A stretch of 44,238 nt of DNA, taken from contig JBAQMG010000134.1 of assembly GCA_049302575.1 (NCBI GenBank), positions 1-44,238 on the forward strand, written 5' to 3'. Both the position numbers and the translations under genes were made by a program. The notes beneath the pieces are model-generated. The model worked only from the letters and a program-made list of their open reading frames with translations, did no database searches and was not told the DNA's origin. The DNA is from JBAQMG01 sp049302575 (GTDB taxonomy: Bacteria; Bacillota; Desulfitobacteriia; Desulfitobacteriales; Desulfitobacteriaceae). Shown piece by piece: positions 8,224 through 15,767 of the stretch (within the stretch, counting starts at the first letter, position 1; each line of letters opens with the position of its first letter).

Positions 8224-8243
8224 TGGAGCGGACGACGAGATTC
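8224..8243 (-). repeat. Duplicated 3' end of tRNA-Gly (attachment-site-like)
   Basis: The 20 bases TGGAGCGGACGACGAGATTC are identical to the 3' end of tRNA-Gly at 9191-9210, covering CCA, discriminator, acceptor strand and part of the T arm. Such a tail copy is the usual scar of an element that integrated into a tRNA 3' end. The segment between (about 970 bp) carries ynfA. The rest of the 8089-8469 gap shows only the terminator above. Confidence 0.7.
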
Positions 8244-8469
8244 AAAATACGTTCATTTCCTGCGTTAATAATTATACGACATTTTAACGGGTATAACAAG
8301 CTATTACGAGATACCAACATACGAGCCAATACGTTGACGGCCCTCTACGTCACCCTCTACTGCCCTTGAATAGGAACAAATACTACCCCTGGCGGAATAA
8401 TGCTAGAATATAAGGGTAAATGATATAAGTTCGGTACAAAAGATATTTGGAATCTAGGGGGCAACTATA

Positions 8470-8796
8470 ATGTTTTTTAGTATATTGTTATTTTTCCTCG
8501 CTGGGCTTGCTGAAATCGGGGGAGGATACCTAGTATGGTTATGGCTTCGAGACGGGAAACCATATACTTACGGATTTCTCGGGGCAATAATACTTATCCT
8601 ATATGGTATAATCCCAACATTTCAGAAATTCCCTAACTTTGGTAGAGTTTATGCAGCTTACGGAGGCATTTTTATCCTACTAGCAGTTCTTTGGGGATGG
8701 GCTATTGATAGAAAAGTACCAGATATCTATGATTGGGTTGGAGTAGTAATCTGCCTAATTGGAGTATCAGTAATGTTATTGGCACCTCGTCATTAG
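8470..8796 (+). CDS. ynfA: YnfA/UPF0060 family small membrane protein
   Basis: 108 residues with four membrane helices and the family pattern: FFLAGLAEIGGGYLVWLWLR near the N-terminus, GRVYAAYGGIFILLAVLWGW in the middle and DRKVPDIYDWVGVVICLIGV toward the end. The family is distantly related to small multidrug and cation exporters; its substrate here is unknown. ATG at 8470 with AGGGGG about 9 bases upstream. It is the only intact gene between the two tRNA-Gly tail repeats and the only plus-strand gene in its surroundings, which fits acquisition as cargo. Confidence 0.9.
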   Translation: MFFSILLFFLAGLAEIGGGYLVWLWLRDGKPYTYGFLGAIILILYGIIPTFQKFPNFGRVYAAYGGIFILLAVLWGWAIDRKVPDIYDWVGVVICLIGVSVMLLAPRH

Positions 8797-8815
8797 GCCT
8801 ACATGCTATCGCCTT

Positions 8816-9055
8816 TCTTTCCCAACCCCATGTTGAAAGACTCCGTATACTACCTCATCCTCTAGCTCCCCAATTTCGGAAGGTGATTTGATACAGTTTA
8901 TACCCAAGACTTCACCATCCGAAGCCCGTCTACGTATGCTGTAATTAAAGCTACCAAAAAGGCGGGAATCAAAATGAATGAACCAATCACTGAACGTACG
9001 CCACCCATGAAAGGTTGTAAAATCGCCAACTCCTAAGAGCCACCGCGCAGCGGTT
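8816..9055 (-). pseudogene. Possible gene fragment with two overlapping protein-like frames
   Basis: A minus-strand frame without a start codon stays open for about 80 codons and contains GDFTTFHGWRTFSDWF, SFNYSIRRRASDGEVLG and EIGELEDEVVYGVFQHG before stopping at 8816. In another frame 8898-9029 a 43-codon stretch (TTG start) encodes a single membrane helix, SVIGSFILIPAFLVALITAY. Only one is likely to be real and neither is recognised. The 5' end adjoins the tRNA-Gly terminator, so this may be a truncated gene. Confidence 0.3.
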
Positions 9056-9133
9056 TAGTACAACTTAGAATTAGCGACGACTGAACCTAAATCGGTTAAA
9101 TTCAAATCTTTCGTGAAGAGCCTCGGACTAAAC

Positions 9134-9178
9134 AAAAAAGGACCTCCGTTTTCCTTAAGTGAAAAACGCAAAGTCCTT
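9134..9178 (-). terminator. Rho-independent terminator of tRNA-Gly
   Basis: AAGGAC/GTCCTT outer stem and CGTTTT/AAAACG inner stem, followed on the minus strand by six T (plus-strand 9134-9139). Confidence 0.75.
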
Positions 9179-9190
9179 GATACTACTGAT

Positions 9191-9265
9191 TGGAGCGGAC
9201 GACGAGATTCGAACTCGCGATCCTCGGCTTGGGAAGCCAATGCTCTACCGCTGAGCCACGTCCGC
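9191..9265 (-). tRNA. tRNA-Gly (anticodon CCC)
   Basis: Acceptor GCGGACG/CGTCCGC, D arm GCTCAGCGGTAGAGC, anticodon stem TTGGC/GCCGA with loop TTCCCAA (anticodon CCC), T arm GAGTTCGAATCTC, discriminator T, CCA encoded. Its last 20 bases are duplicated at 8224-8243. Confidence 0.96.
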
Positions 9266-9336
9266 ACGTTCTACGTAGGTTCTCCAGCTTTGCTCGTTAT
9301 TTAAGAGCATCGGACTACCCTTGTCATGCATTATAG

Positions 9337-9365
9337 ATTATAACGCATTTCGACCATCATGGCAA
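9337..9365 (-). promoter_or_regulatory. Promoter of tRNA-Gly
   Basis: On the minus strand TTGCCA (9365-9360), a 17-base spacer and TATAAT (9342-9337). The predicted start is about 65 bases before the tRNA. Confidence 0.65.
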
Positions 9366-9407
9366 ATGTAGGTTTATGTTACGTGCCATCTAACGCAAAC
9401 GTAAAAT

Positions 9408-9977
9408 TCACAAGTTCAAATTGACGTAAACATTGTTAATGTCTTCCTGTGTAATCCCAATGTACCGTAATGTAATTGACGGTGCTGAGTGGTTAAATAT
9501 TTTCATAAATAAGGTAATGTCAATTCCTTGCTTGTACGCCCAGTATCCGAAAGTCTTTCGCAGCGTATGAGTACCAATTGAACCTTTAATTTTCGCTATA
9601 CCGCAAGCATCGTTTATTATCCTGTACGCCTGAATCCTTGTTATCGGCTTATTATCGCCCTTACGACTAGCGAATAAGTAACCCATGGATTCAACGTCAA
9701 CATCCTTCATGTACTCTAGGAGACACTTCTTGACCGTCTCATTAACGAAGAAGGTCTTTGTCTTACCTGTCTTTTTCTCTTTCACCTTAATAGTGTCTGT
9801 GACGACCACCGTGTCACCTAGTACGTCCTTAAACGTCAAGTTAAGCAAATCACTTATTCTTAAACCAGTGTTGATACCCATCACGAACAGCATGTAATCC
9901 CTGAAACTGTACTTCCGCAAAACCGCTTTAACTTTGTCTATTTGCTTTTTGTCTTTGATAGCAGCAACCTCGTTCAT
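9408..9977 (-). CDS. Short tyrosine recombinase/integrase (catalytic domain only)
   Basis: 189 residues, equal to the C-terminal catalytic domain of phage-type integrases; the usual N-terminal arm- and core-binding domains are missing. Catalytic residues are visible: Arg in NTGLRISDLLNL, a Lys in the KTKTFFVNE hairpin region, HTLRKTFG, and FNHSAPSITLRYIG with the His and nucleophile Tyr. Stand-alone short integrases of this kind occur in Firmicute phages and mobile elements. ATG at 9977 with AAGGTGG upstream. It lies 5' of tRNA-Gly, outside the segment bounded by the tail repeats, so it may belong to another element. No partner excisionase is seen. Confidence 0.88.
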   Translation of the reverse strand: MNEVAAIKDKKQIDKVKAVLRKYSFRDYMLFVMGINTGLRISDLLNLTFKDVLGDTVVVTDTIKVKEKKTGKTKTFFVNETVKKCLLEYMKDVDVESMGYLFASRKGDNKPITRIQAYRIINDACGIAKIKGSIGTHTLRKTFGYWAYKQGIDITLFMKIFNHSAPSITLRYIGITQEDINNVYVNLNL

Positions 9978-10214
9978 GCTGTTACCACCTTATGTTACTT
10001 AGTCTCGTTTTAAATATGCATTATGTTACATTCGAAGTTAACGGTAAATATTGTCCCAAAGGAATAAATACCGCAAACCCTTACGGTATCTATGTTCAAG
10101 CCGATTTAACGAATGTAACAGAACGGCATTGTGTTACATTGATATCCATACCAAGTAATCGTATTGCAGTAAGTAATTACTCATTAAATGAGATGGAATG
10201 AGTTATCACCACTA

Positions 10215-10290
10215 CCCCCAGCCACCCTAACGCAAGAAATGGCCCCGCCTTCTCCAAGGGATACGCCTGATGTCAGAAAAAAAGAGACGC
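10215..10290. repeat. Degenerate intergenic repeat, copy 1
   Basis: Starts AGCCACCCTAACGCAAGAAA and ends around TACGCCTGATGT plus an A run. A related copy at about 14606-14675 starts AGCCACCCTTATGGAAGAAA and also contains TACGCCTGATGT. The pair is roughly two-thirds identical by eye. Role unknown; possibly remnants of the same mobile element flanking the accessory block. Confidence 0.45.
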
Positions 10291-10370
10291 TACTTTACGA
10301 TATTCAGCTATCACGCTGATATACGTGCTAGAACGTCCCACTATGCCACCCTTGACGGGAATAAGTACCT

Positions 10371-10410
10371 ACTAAGAAAACGTACCATAACGATGGTACG
10401 TTTTCTTAGT
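10371..10410. terminator. Perfect 17-bp hairpin, terminator-like
   Basis: ACTAAGAAAACGTACCA and its exact complement flank a 6-base loop TAACGA, followed by TTTT on the plus side. It lies in the 9978-10625 region, which has no supported gene. It could be a bidirectional terminator or the remains of a mobile-element end. Confidence 0.55.
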
Positions 10411-10625
10411 TTTAAGAAGCAGGCCGATTTCTTTGTTCAACTAATTCCTACATTGTCTTACGATAGCGAACCGCTAGGTTGGATGGAGTTAATACAAACA
10501 CACTAGTAAACCATAGTGCTTGACCAAGGGTAAATTCGTGTCATTTGTGTCATTTGTGACATGGAAAAATAATTAATATTGAGTAAGATATTTACGTAGT
10601 CCGATCATTAACTAATTGATTTTTT

Positions 10626-10958
10626 CTAATTCGAATTACTAAAAAAAATATGGAATCCTATCGAAAATAATGTTGTCATTATAATAAAGGGAATAACGAA
10701 TAGACTAGCTAAAATTACGGCTGAATCAGTAGAAGAATATATTGCGGATATAAAACATAGTCCAACAGGAATTTTCCAAGTATACAATTTTTTAAATTTT
10801 ATTTTTATTAAAAACGCAATTAATAAAGAAAATAGTATTTCCAATAATAAAAACTTAATTTCATTTATGTGTTTTAGATGTATATAATATGGGATTAACA
10901 TGATCATTGTAGAAATGACCCATGTAATTTTTTTTAAATTAAAATTATTAATTTTCAT
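10626..10958 (-). CDS. Hypothetical four-helix membrane protein
   Basis: 110 residues, very A+T-rich, with about four hydrophobic segments (ITWVISTMIMLIPYYI, FLLLEILFSLLIAFLI, WKIPVGLCFISAIY, FVIPFIIMTTLFSIGFHIFF). ATG at 10958 has GAGGA at a normal distance. No family is recognised. It lies downstream of the phospholipase gene on the same strand, separated by a long inverted repeat (10988-11036), so it is probably a separate unit. Base composition differs from the core genes, suggesting acquired DNA. Confidence 0.6.
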   Translation of the reverse strand: MKINNFNLKKITWVISTMIMLIPYYIHLKHINEIKFLLLEILFSLLIAFLIKIKFKKLYTWKIPVGLCFISAIYSSTDSAVILASLFVIPFIIMTTLFSIGFHIFFSNSN

Positions 10959-10987
10959 ATATTTCCTCGAAATATTTTTTATAAAAC

Positions 10988-11036
10988 AACTGAATGAACT
11001 TCTTTAAGTTATTTTATAAAGAATGTTCATTCAGTT
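10988..11036. terminator. Long inverted repeat between the phospholipase and membrane protein genes
   Basis: AACTGAATGAAC pairs with GTTCATTCAGTT, and an inner TTCTTTA/TAAAGAA stem continues the hairpin. No long T tract follows, so its role as a terminator of the phospholipase gene is likely but not certain. Confidence 0.6.
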
Positions 11037-11048
11037 ATAATTAAAATA

Positions 11049-11930
11049 TTACCAATTTGATGAAATTAGGAATCTGTATATCATTCCTGCTGCACCGCTT
11101 TGGGCATATGGTAAAGTATTTTCTACTGCTATTCTTTTAGTAGAATCATTAGAGGATTTCGCTTGAGTGATATAAGATTTTGCATTTCTAGAGTAGTAGT
11201 TAGCGATATCTAACATATTACTATTTGCAAGCCAATAATCACCACTCCAGCTTGTTGTATAATAACTATAATTATTATCTGCAAAAGTTTCAAAATTGAC
11301 ATGTGTAGTGTCACCATTTATCCCAGCTGGAACATTTGCAGCATGATGCGGAGTATTTAAATCGCCAAGATAGTGCAATGAGTATGCTAATTCATTGAAT
11401 GCAACTCGAGCTGTCGATGCATTTAAACCATTATAGTAATGATTATTAAACCTTGTATATGCAGTGGGAGACGTATATCCTGCATAATTACATCCAGTAC
11501 TGGGATCATAAAAATGTCCCGAAAAAGGCCACCCTGTTCCATAATCTTGTTCATAGGAATCTGGCCATGTCGCTCCTTCGATTAATAACGTCTCTGCAGA
11601 TTTATACGGTGTAGAACCAGGAGCCCCATATGGTAATATTCTTGTTAATCTATAAGCTAATTCAGGGTGGTCTCTTTTTACTTTTGCTATACCTTCTCGA
11701 ATAATATTTTGATGTAAATAACTACTCCATTGTACAACTACCGTTCCATTATCTGCAACTATTTCCTGTTGTGGTTCAGATATATATTTGACTTCTGGAA
11801 TGGGAGAATACTGTGGTATGGGTATGTTTGTTGGTTGTTTAGGAGTTTTTGCAAATACTGGAAGTGATATTGTCAATAACAATATCATACTCAGAGCCAA
11901 AGTACTGGTTATTATTTTTTTAAATCTCAT
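11049..11930 (-). CDS. plc: Secreted zinc-dependent phospholipase C
   Basis: Hydrolyses phospholipid head groups outside the cell. The 293-residue precursor has a signal peptide (about 1-27, ending PVFA-K) and a propeptide of about 40 residues, then W68 (WSSYLHQN), which matches the N-terminal Trp that ligates zinc in Bacillus cereus PC-PLC and Clostridium alpha-toxin. Other expected ligands are visible: H73, D124 (WPDSYEQD), H139 (SGHFYDP), H186 and D190 (HYLGDLNTPHH), H195 or H196, H210 and E214 (HVNFETFAD). No C-terminal C2-like domain is present, so it resembles the shorter B. cereus enzyme, not alpha-toxin. ATG at 11930 with GGAGGA upstream. Lies next to a secreted-protease remnant. Confidence 0.93.
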   Translation of the reverse strand: MRFKKIITSTLALSMILLLTISLPVFAKTPKQPTNIPIPQYSPIPEVKYISEPQQEIVADNGTVVVQWSSYLHQNIIREGIAKVKRDHPELAYRLTRILPYGAPGSTPYKSAETLLIEGATWPDSYEQDYGTGWPFSGHFYDPSTGCNYAGYTSPTAYTRFNNHYYNGLNASTARVAFNELAYSLHYLGDLNTPHHAANVPAGINGDTTHVNFETFADNNYSYYTTSWSGDYWLANSNMLDIANYYSRNAKSYITQAKSSNDSTKRIAVENTLPYAQSGAAGMIYRFLISSNW

Positions 11931-11993
11931 ATTGATTATTCCTCCGATTATTTTATTTTTAAAACCTTATCCGGTCAGTTAAGGTTTTAAATC

Positions 11994-12390
11994 TTAATAA
12001 ATTTTCATTAAACTTGAATAAGCATTTACGATACCACCTGAACTCACATAATTTGTAAGTCCGCTAATTTTTTTAACATTACTAATAATTATATTTTTTA
12101 TTTGATTGGGAGTTAATTCGGAACTTTTACTTTTTAATAATGCTGCAACCCCTGTCACAAATGGAGTAGCCATAGACGTTCCATCTTCAAACGCATATTG
12201 ATTATTTGGAAGAATGCTAATTATACTTTCTCCTGGTGCTGCAACATTAACTTTATTACCATAATTTGATAAACTCCATAAATTACCATTATTATTTATC
12301 GCTGCAATCGAAATTACGTTAGTAAATCGTAAGAGGCTGGATATGCTGGTTGTATTGAAATATCACTTGCATAATTACCAGCGGCACAAC
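11994..12390 (-). pseudogene. Truncated, frameshifted subtilisin-like (S8) peptidase
   Basis: Only the C-terminal part of a subtilase remains. It contains AAGNYASDISIQPAYPASYD, then after a one-base shift near 12318-12328 NVISIAAINNNGNLWS, NVAAPGESIIS, and the active-site Ser motif GTSMATPFVTGVAALLKSKS, ending SLMKIY-stop at 11994. The Asp and His catalytic regions are missing. The frame upstream of AAGN (to about 12505) is not subtilase-like, which suggests a recombination junction. Nonfunctional. Confidence 0.8.
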
Positions 12391-12530
12391 TTACTCTCTG
12401 CAAGGAACAGTAGGGCGGAATCCTTTTTTGCACCAACATCGTTTTGGCTTGTTGATTCGTCCAAACCTGCTTGTGATTAATGTCCCAAAGATAGACGGCT
12501 TGCAACGGGACACACCAGTTTTAAAGTTTA

Positions 12531-12949
12531 TTACCAATGTGGATTTGTGCATCTCTTTACAAAATATATTATTACGTCTATTAAGATTAGCGTAAATGCT
12601 ATTGCAATAAGACTTAATACAATATAAACACTATCAAATATTGAAACAGGTTCTTTAAAAATAAAACCAAGAACAAGGCTAGAACTATAAATTAAAAATT
12701 GAGATATTATAGTCACTATATTTAAGACTATTAATTTTCTATTAGCTTTGGCAATAAATATACCCCAAATAAATGTTATTGGAATTGCAAAAGATCCTGG
12801 AATCATTTGATCTCCAGGTCCAATACCCCAAGGTAATTCTTTGAAAACACTTGTGTAACTAAAAAAATAATCAAAAAAGTAAAACTTTGCAATATACAGG
12901 CTAGTAAAAGAAATATCTTTTTTTGATTTGTAGTTTTGCTATCTTTCAC
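12531..12949 (-). pseudogene. Frameshifted small membrane protein gene
   Basis: A GTG at 12949 with AAGGGGGA upstream starts MKDSKTTNQKKIF, followed by the hydrophobic LLLACILQSFTFLIIFLV. After VTQVF the reading must shift by one base at a T run (plus A4, 12844-12847) to continue KELPWGIGPGDQMIPGSF, then FAIPITFIWGIFIAKANRK and further helices to VKRCTNPHW. Restored length would be about 139 residues. The PWGIGPGDQMIPGS stretch looks conserved, but the family is not recognised. A 91-residue 3' frame can still be read from an internal ATG at 12806. Confidence 0.6.
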
Positions 12950-12985
12950 AAAAATCCCCCTTAAATAATGATTCTATTCTCTTGT

Positions 12986-13165
12986 TTATTCGACATTAGC
13001 GTTCTTAATACCCTCTACTTTTCTCTCTATAGACCTTACCGATTCGATCAAATCCCAGTGGGCTTCTTTAACTGCATTTTTAACTGCAAACTTAATGATG
13101 AAATATAGTAAGACAATGCTTAAGAACCAAATCAATAAGAATAAAGGTCCATTCATACCAACCAC
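12986..13165 (-). CDS. Small single-pass membrane protein (59 residues)
   Basis: Begins MVVGMNGPLFLLIWFLSIVL with one membrane helix (about 8-30), followed by a charged helix VKEAHWDLIESVRSIERKVE. GTG at 13165 is well placed after GGAGGTGA. It lies upstream of the frameshifted membrane protein gene on the same strand with a 36-base gap, so the two may form one unit. No family recognised. Confidence 0.6.
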   Translation of the reverse strand: MVGMNGPLFLLIWFLSIVLLYFIIKFAVKNAVKEAHWDLIESVRSIERKVEGIKNANVE

Positions 13166-13251
13166 TACTTCACCTCCATGGTATAACTTCTGGAAAATGG
13201 TTTAAATGTACCACAATGGATTCTCCATTTAACATGCTGTTATCATCCACT

Positions 13252-13831
13252 CTACTCAATCCTTTGCATCAAAATACAAACCCGTTCATCATTAATACTT
13301 AACGAGTAGTCTTGCTTTTTATAACTATTAAACCATTTCTTCATGATTCGCCGATTAGTAAATAAATCGTCTTGAATTATCTCAATTTCCGGGTTATCAA
13401 ATTTCCCCTTCCTGAAATATGGGTCAAATGCATAAACACTATCTTCATCGATACGAGTCACCAAAATAAAATGGTACATTTTGGGTAGAAAAACCCTCGC
13501 AAACAACACCGCCATCTTTCAACCAACTCATCAAATGCTTGTTCTTTTCAAAGTCTGCTTCCGCTCCATCTACTCGGTTACATTCAATATTGAATCCCCT
13601 TGTTTCGTTGTAGTAATTAAGCCATTGACATATAAAATCGATAGCAAATCCAGTCGTTCCACCCTTTCCAGCTTCACCTAGCTTATTGAAGGTATCTAGA
13701 GAATACAGCATAATTGCTTTAATTACCTCCAGTGGAATGTCTTTCCGATCAAATAAATAATTTATTGCGTTCAAGAATGTCGTTGGCACACAGTCATATT
13801 TAGATGATTGATATTTGAGCGGAATTTTCAT
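13252..13831 (-). pseudogene. Frameshifted C39-like (papain-fold) cysteine peptidase
   Basis: ATG at 13831 with GGAGG upstream starts MKIPLKYQSSKYDCVPTTFL, with Cys14 as likely nucleophile. The first frame runs to KDGGVV near 13500. A single extra T (plus A3, 13501-13503) then shifts reading to ARVFLPKMYHFILVTRIDED, which supplies the His and the Asp in YAFDPYFRKGKF, and continues to VCILMQRIE. Restored length about 192 residues, matching uncharacterised C39-like peptidases of Firmicutes. As read, the catalytic His and Asp are lost from the product. Confidence 0.7.
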
Positions 13832-13947
13832 GTTCAACAACCTCCAATGCATTCTATAATTCGGAATGGCCTATAATCTTTAAGCAATTCCCCACGATTC
13901 ATAACACATTCATTTTCCAAAGAGCCGTGACACATGTCATTAATTAT

Positions 13948-13977
13948 AAAAAGCCAGAGCATAAAGATCCTGCTCTG
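13948..13977 (-). terminator. Terminator-like hairpin
   Basis: CAGAGCA/TGCTCTG stem with a 9-base loop, followed on the minus strand by five T after two spacer bases. No supported gene lies just upstream of it; it may mark a lost gene. The rest of 13853-14746 shows only a G/C-rich hairpin (14032-14056), short CCCTACGTA repeats (about 14506-14532) and no supported gene. Confidence 0.5.
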
Positions 13978-14605
13978 ACAATATATTTGAATACTAATCC
14001 CTTTTATATGGCGTAAGATTTTGGTGAGGTGTCGGGGGTAACCCCCCCACCCCCGAACGTGCTAGTCCCTATGTTTAACAGCAAATTGCTCGTCAAATAG
14101 CATAACTTCTCTTCAAGTTGAGAATACACACCTCACTAGCACCATTCCCCACCAAGAAGCATAGAAAAATCATCTTCATCAACATCACTCCTTCTAATTT
14201 GTAGTTAATACTTAAACTAGAGGTTAGTCTCTTGTTGACTTGGAAAGAAAGTCCTACTACTATCAAACACACTAAGCCTACCATAAGCAAGATAATTTTT
14301 ATCTTATCATTTAATAAATGTCGAATGCGTGAAAATAATGAAGGAGAAAACAGATATTCTTGAATATTTATCTAGCTGACTCCAGATAACAAACCTTCCC
14401 TCAAATTGTTTATTACCACTGAACAATTTCGTCAAAAATTTTCAGGGAAAATACTATAGAATATAGATACGTTAAGTACTTATAAGTATTAAGAAAATGT
14501 ATTTTTACGTACCCTACGTAACCCTACGTACACACCACGTTATTCTAAACTATGTTGTCAAGCTTTTTGCTTATTTTACGATGAGAGGTTGTTTTTACAA
14601 CCAAC

Positions 14606-14675
14606 TAGCCACCCTTATGGAAGAAATGTCGTACCCTCATATTCCACTACGCCTGATGTAGACAAAAATAAAGCC
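14606..14675. repeat. Degenerate intergenic repeat, copy 2
   Basis: Related to the sequence at 10215-10290 (AGCCACCC, GAAGAAATG and TACGCCTGATGT are shared). Lies near the far end of the accessory block. Confidence 0.45.
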
Positions 14676-14746
14676 CCAAGCCGAAAAAGCCCAGGACTGT
14701 AATAACGCGGTTTGTCGCTTATGAAAAATTGAAGATGTTTGGAAAT

Positions 14747-14814
14747 AAAAAAAGCAAGAACGTAAACGCCCCTCACGCTAATAATAATGTGGGAAGGCGT
14801 CTTTTCTATTCTTG
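14747..14814 (-). terminator. Long hairpin terminator after the PIN/antitoxin-like pair
   Basis: CAAGAA/TTCTTG base stem and ACGCC/GGCGT inner stem, followed on the minus strand by a run of seven T (plus A run 14747-14753). Lies about 18 bases after the 55-residue ORF. Confidence 0.6.
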
Positions 14815-14831
14815 TGAAGTTATACCTGTCT

Positions 14832-14999
14832 TTAGATTGCTTTGCCCTTCTGTTTTCTTATCTGTCTAATTTCCTGTAAAGCAGGATCAGACTTCGTTTT
14901 AAAATAATTCTTCATTTGTTCAGTGTTCATATCCTTTATCTCTTCCGAAATTCTGTCCCTTATCACACGTAGTTCCTTCATTACCTTTGACTCAGTCAT
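14832..14999 (-). CDS. Small charged helical protein next to a PIN gene, possible antitoxin
   Basis: 55 residues: starts MTESKVMKELRVIRDRISEE, then IKDMNTEQMKNYFKTKSDPA and a basic tail RQIRKQKGKAI. All helix-forming and highly charged. ATG at 14999 with GGAGGG upstream; it begins 4 bases after the PIN gene stop, so translational coupling is likely. Similar short ORFs follow VapC-like PIN genes in Clostridia, which supports an antitoxin role by position only. No DNA-binding fold is evident. Confidence 0.6.
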   Translation of the reverse strand: MTESKVMKELRVIRDRISEEIKDMNTEQMKNYFKTKSDPALQEIRQIRKQKGKAI

Positions 15000-15003
15000 T
15001 AAT

Positions 15004-15478
15004 TTATCCCTCCTCCACTAGAACTTCAGGAGATACTATTTCCAAGTCCATATACCCTTCCTGTCGATTTACACCATTAACCAGTAGCATTGCAGTTAGC
15101 TTTACGATGTGTTTGAAATTCCAAGAAACAACGGCATTACACATATTTACAGAGGCACAAGCAACATGCAACGCATCCTCTAAATGTTTTTCTGAAAAAG
15201 CACCTGACTGTATATACCTTTGTGCCAATTCCCGAACTTCATCACTAGTCTCAACAAAATCGAAATCAATGTTTGCAATCTTCTCAAGAAGGTACTGACG
15301 CTTACTCTCATAACAGTTTAAGAGTTCCTGAAACACCATTTCCGATAAACATGCTCTATACCTTCCAGCTTGTATTTTTGTGTCCATAAATCATTTGTGA
15401 TTGTCATCTTCTCCGGTACATCATCCGCTTGCAGGTGACTGATTACCGATGTGTCAAGGTATATTTTCAACTTCTTCA
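15004..15478 (-). pseudogene. Frameshifted PIN-domain (VapC-like) toxin
   Basis: ATG at 15478 (GGAG 8 bases upstream) starts MKKLKIYLDTSVISHLQADD, the typical PIN N-terminus with its first acidic residue. After NDLWTQK the frame must shift by one base in an A5 run (plus T5, 15375-15379) to continue IQAGRYRACLSEMVFQELLN, then SEKHLEDALHVACASVNMCN and VVSWNFKHIV with the later acidic residues. Restored length about 158 residues. PIN toxins are magnesium-dependent RNases. As read the toxin is inactive, while the small downstream gene stays intact. Confidence 0.75.
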
Positions 15479-15767
15479 TCCATCAGTCTCCAATCTTTAC
15501 CCTCTATTACTCTAACAATATTATACCCCAAAAGACACTAACAGCCAATTCGTATATCTTCGAGTTTCTGTTCTGCAAAACCGAATTTACCGCTTGGTTT
15601 TTTAAGATATAAGTTCTCTTTGACGACATCGGACTACGTAAAAAGAACTTCAATATCTCGATAAAACGAGATACCAAAGTCCTTATTTTAAGCCATCTGC
15701 GTAAAATTCTGTACGAACGAATGTACGGTAACAATGCCTCTAGTCAAATGGAAAAAGCATTTACTCA

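Noticed and set aside
9055..9304. Open frames over tRNA-Gly
   Set aside because: Translation of tRNA sequence.
9992..10201. 69-codon plus-strand frame
   Set aside because: No ribosome site and no recognisable protein; region has only TGTTACATT-like repeats.
10270..10506. 78-codon plus-strand frame with AAGGGA upstream
   Set aside because: Runs through the perfect hairpin at 10371-10410, and the related repeat copy at 14606 stops at once after the same ATG.
14093..14290. 65-codon minus-strand frame with an internal AAGGAG-ATG
   Set aside because: Low protein likeness and no family; kept only as an unexplained stretch.
11994..15478. Programmed frameshifting as explanation for the broken genes
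   Set aside because: No classic slippery heptamer with a downstream structure is evident, and four unrelated genes are affected.
15507..15734. 75-codon minus-strand frame
   Set aside because: No ribosome site, and it crosses a hairpin (ATCTCG/CGAGAT). The 289-base gap to purA shows no supported gene.
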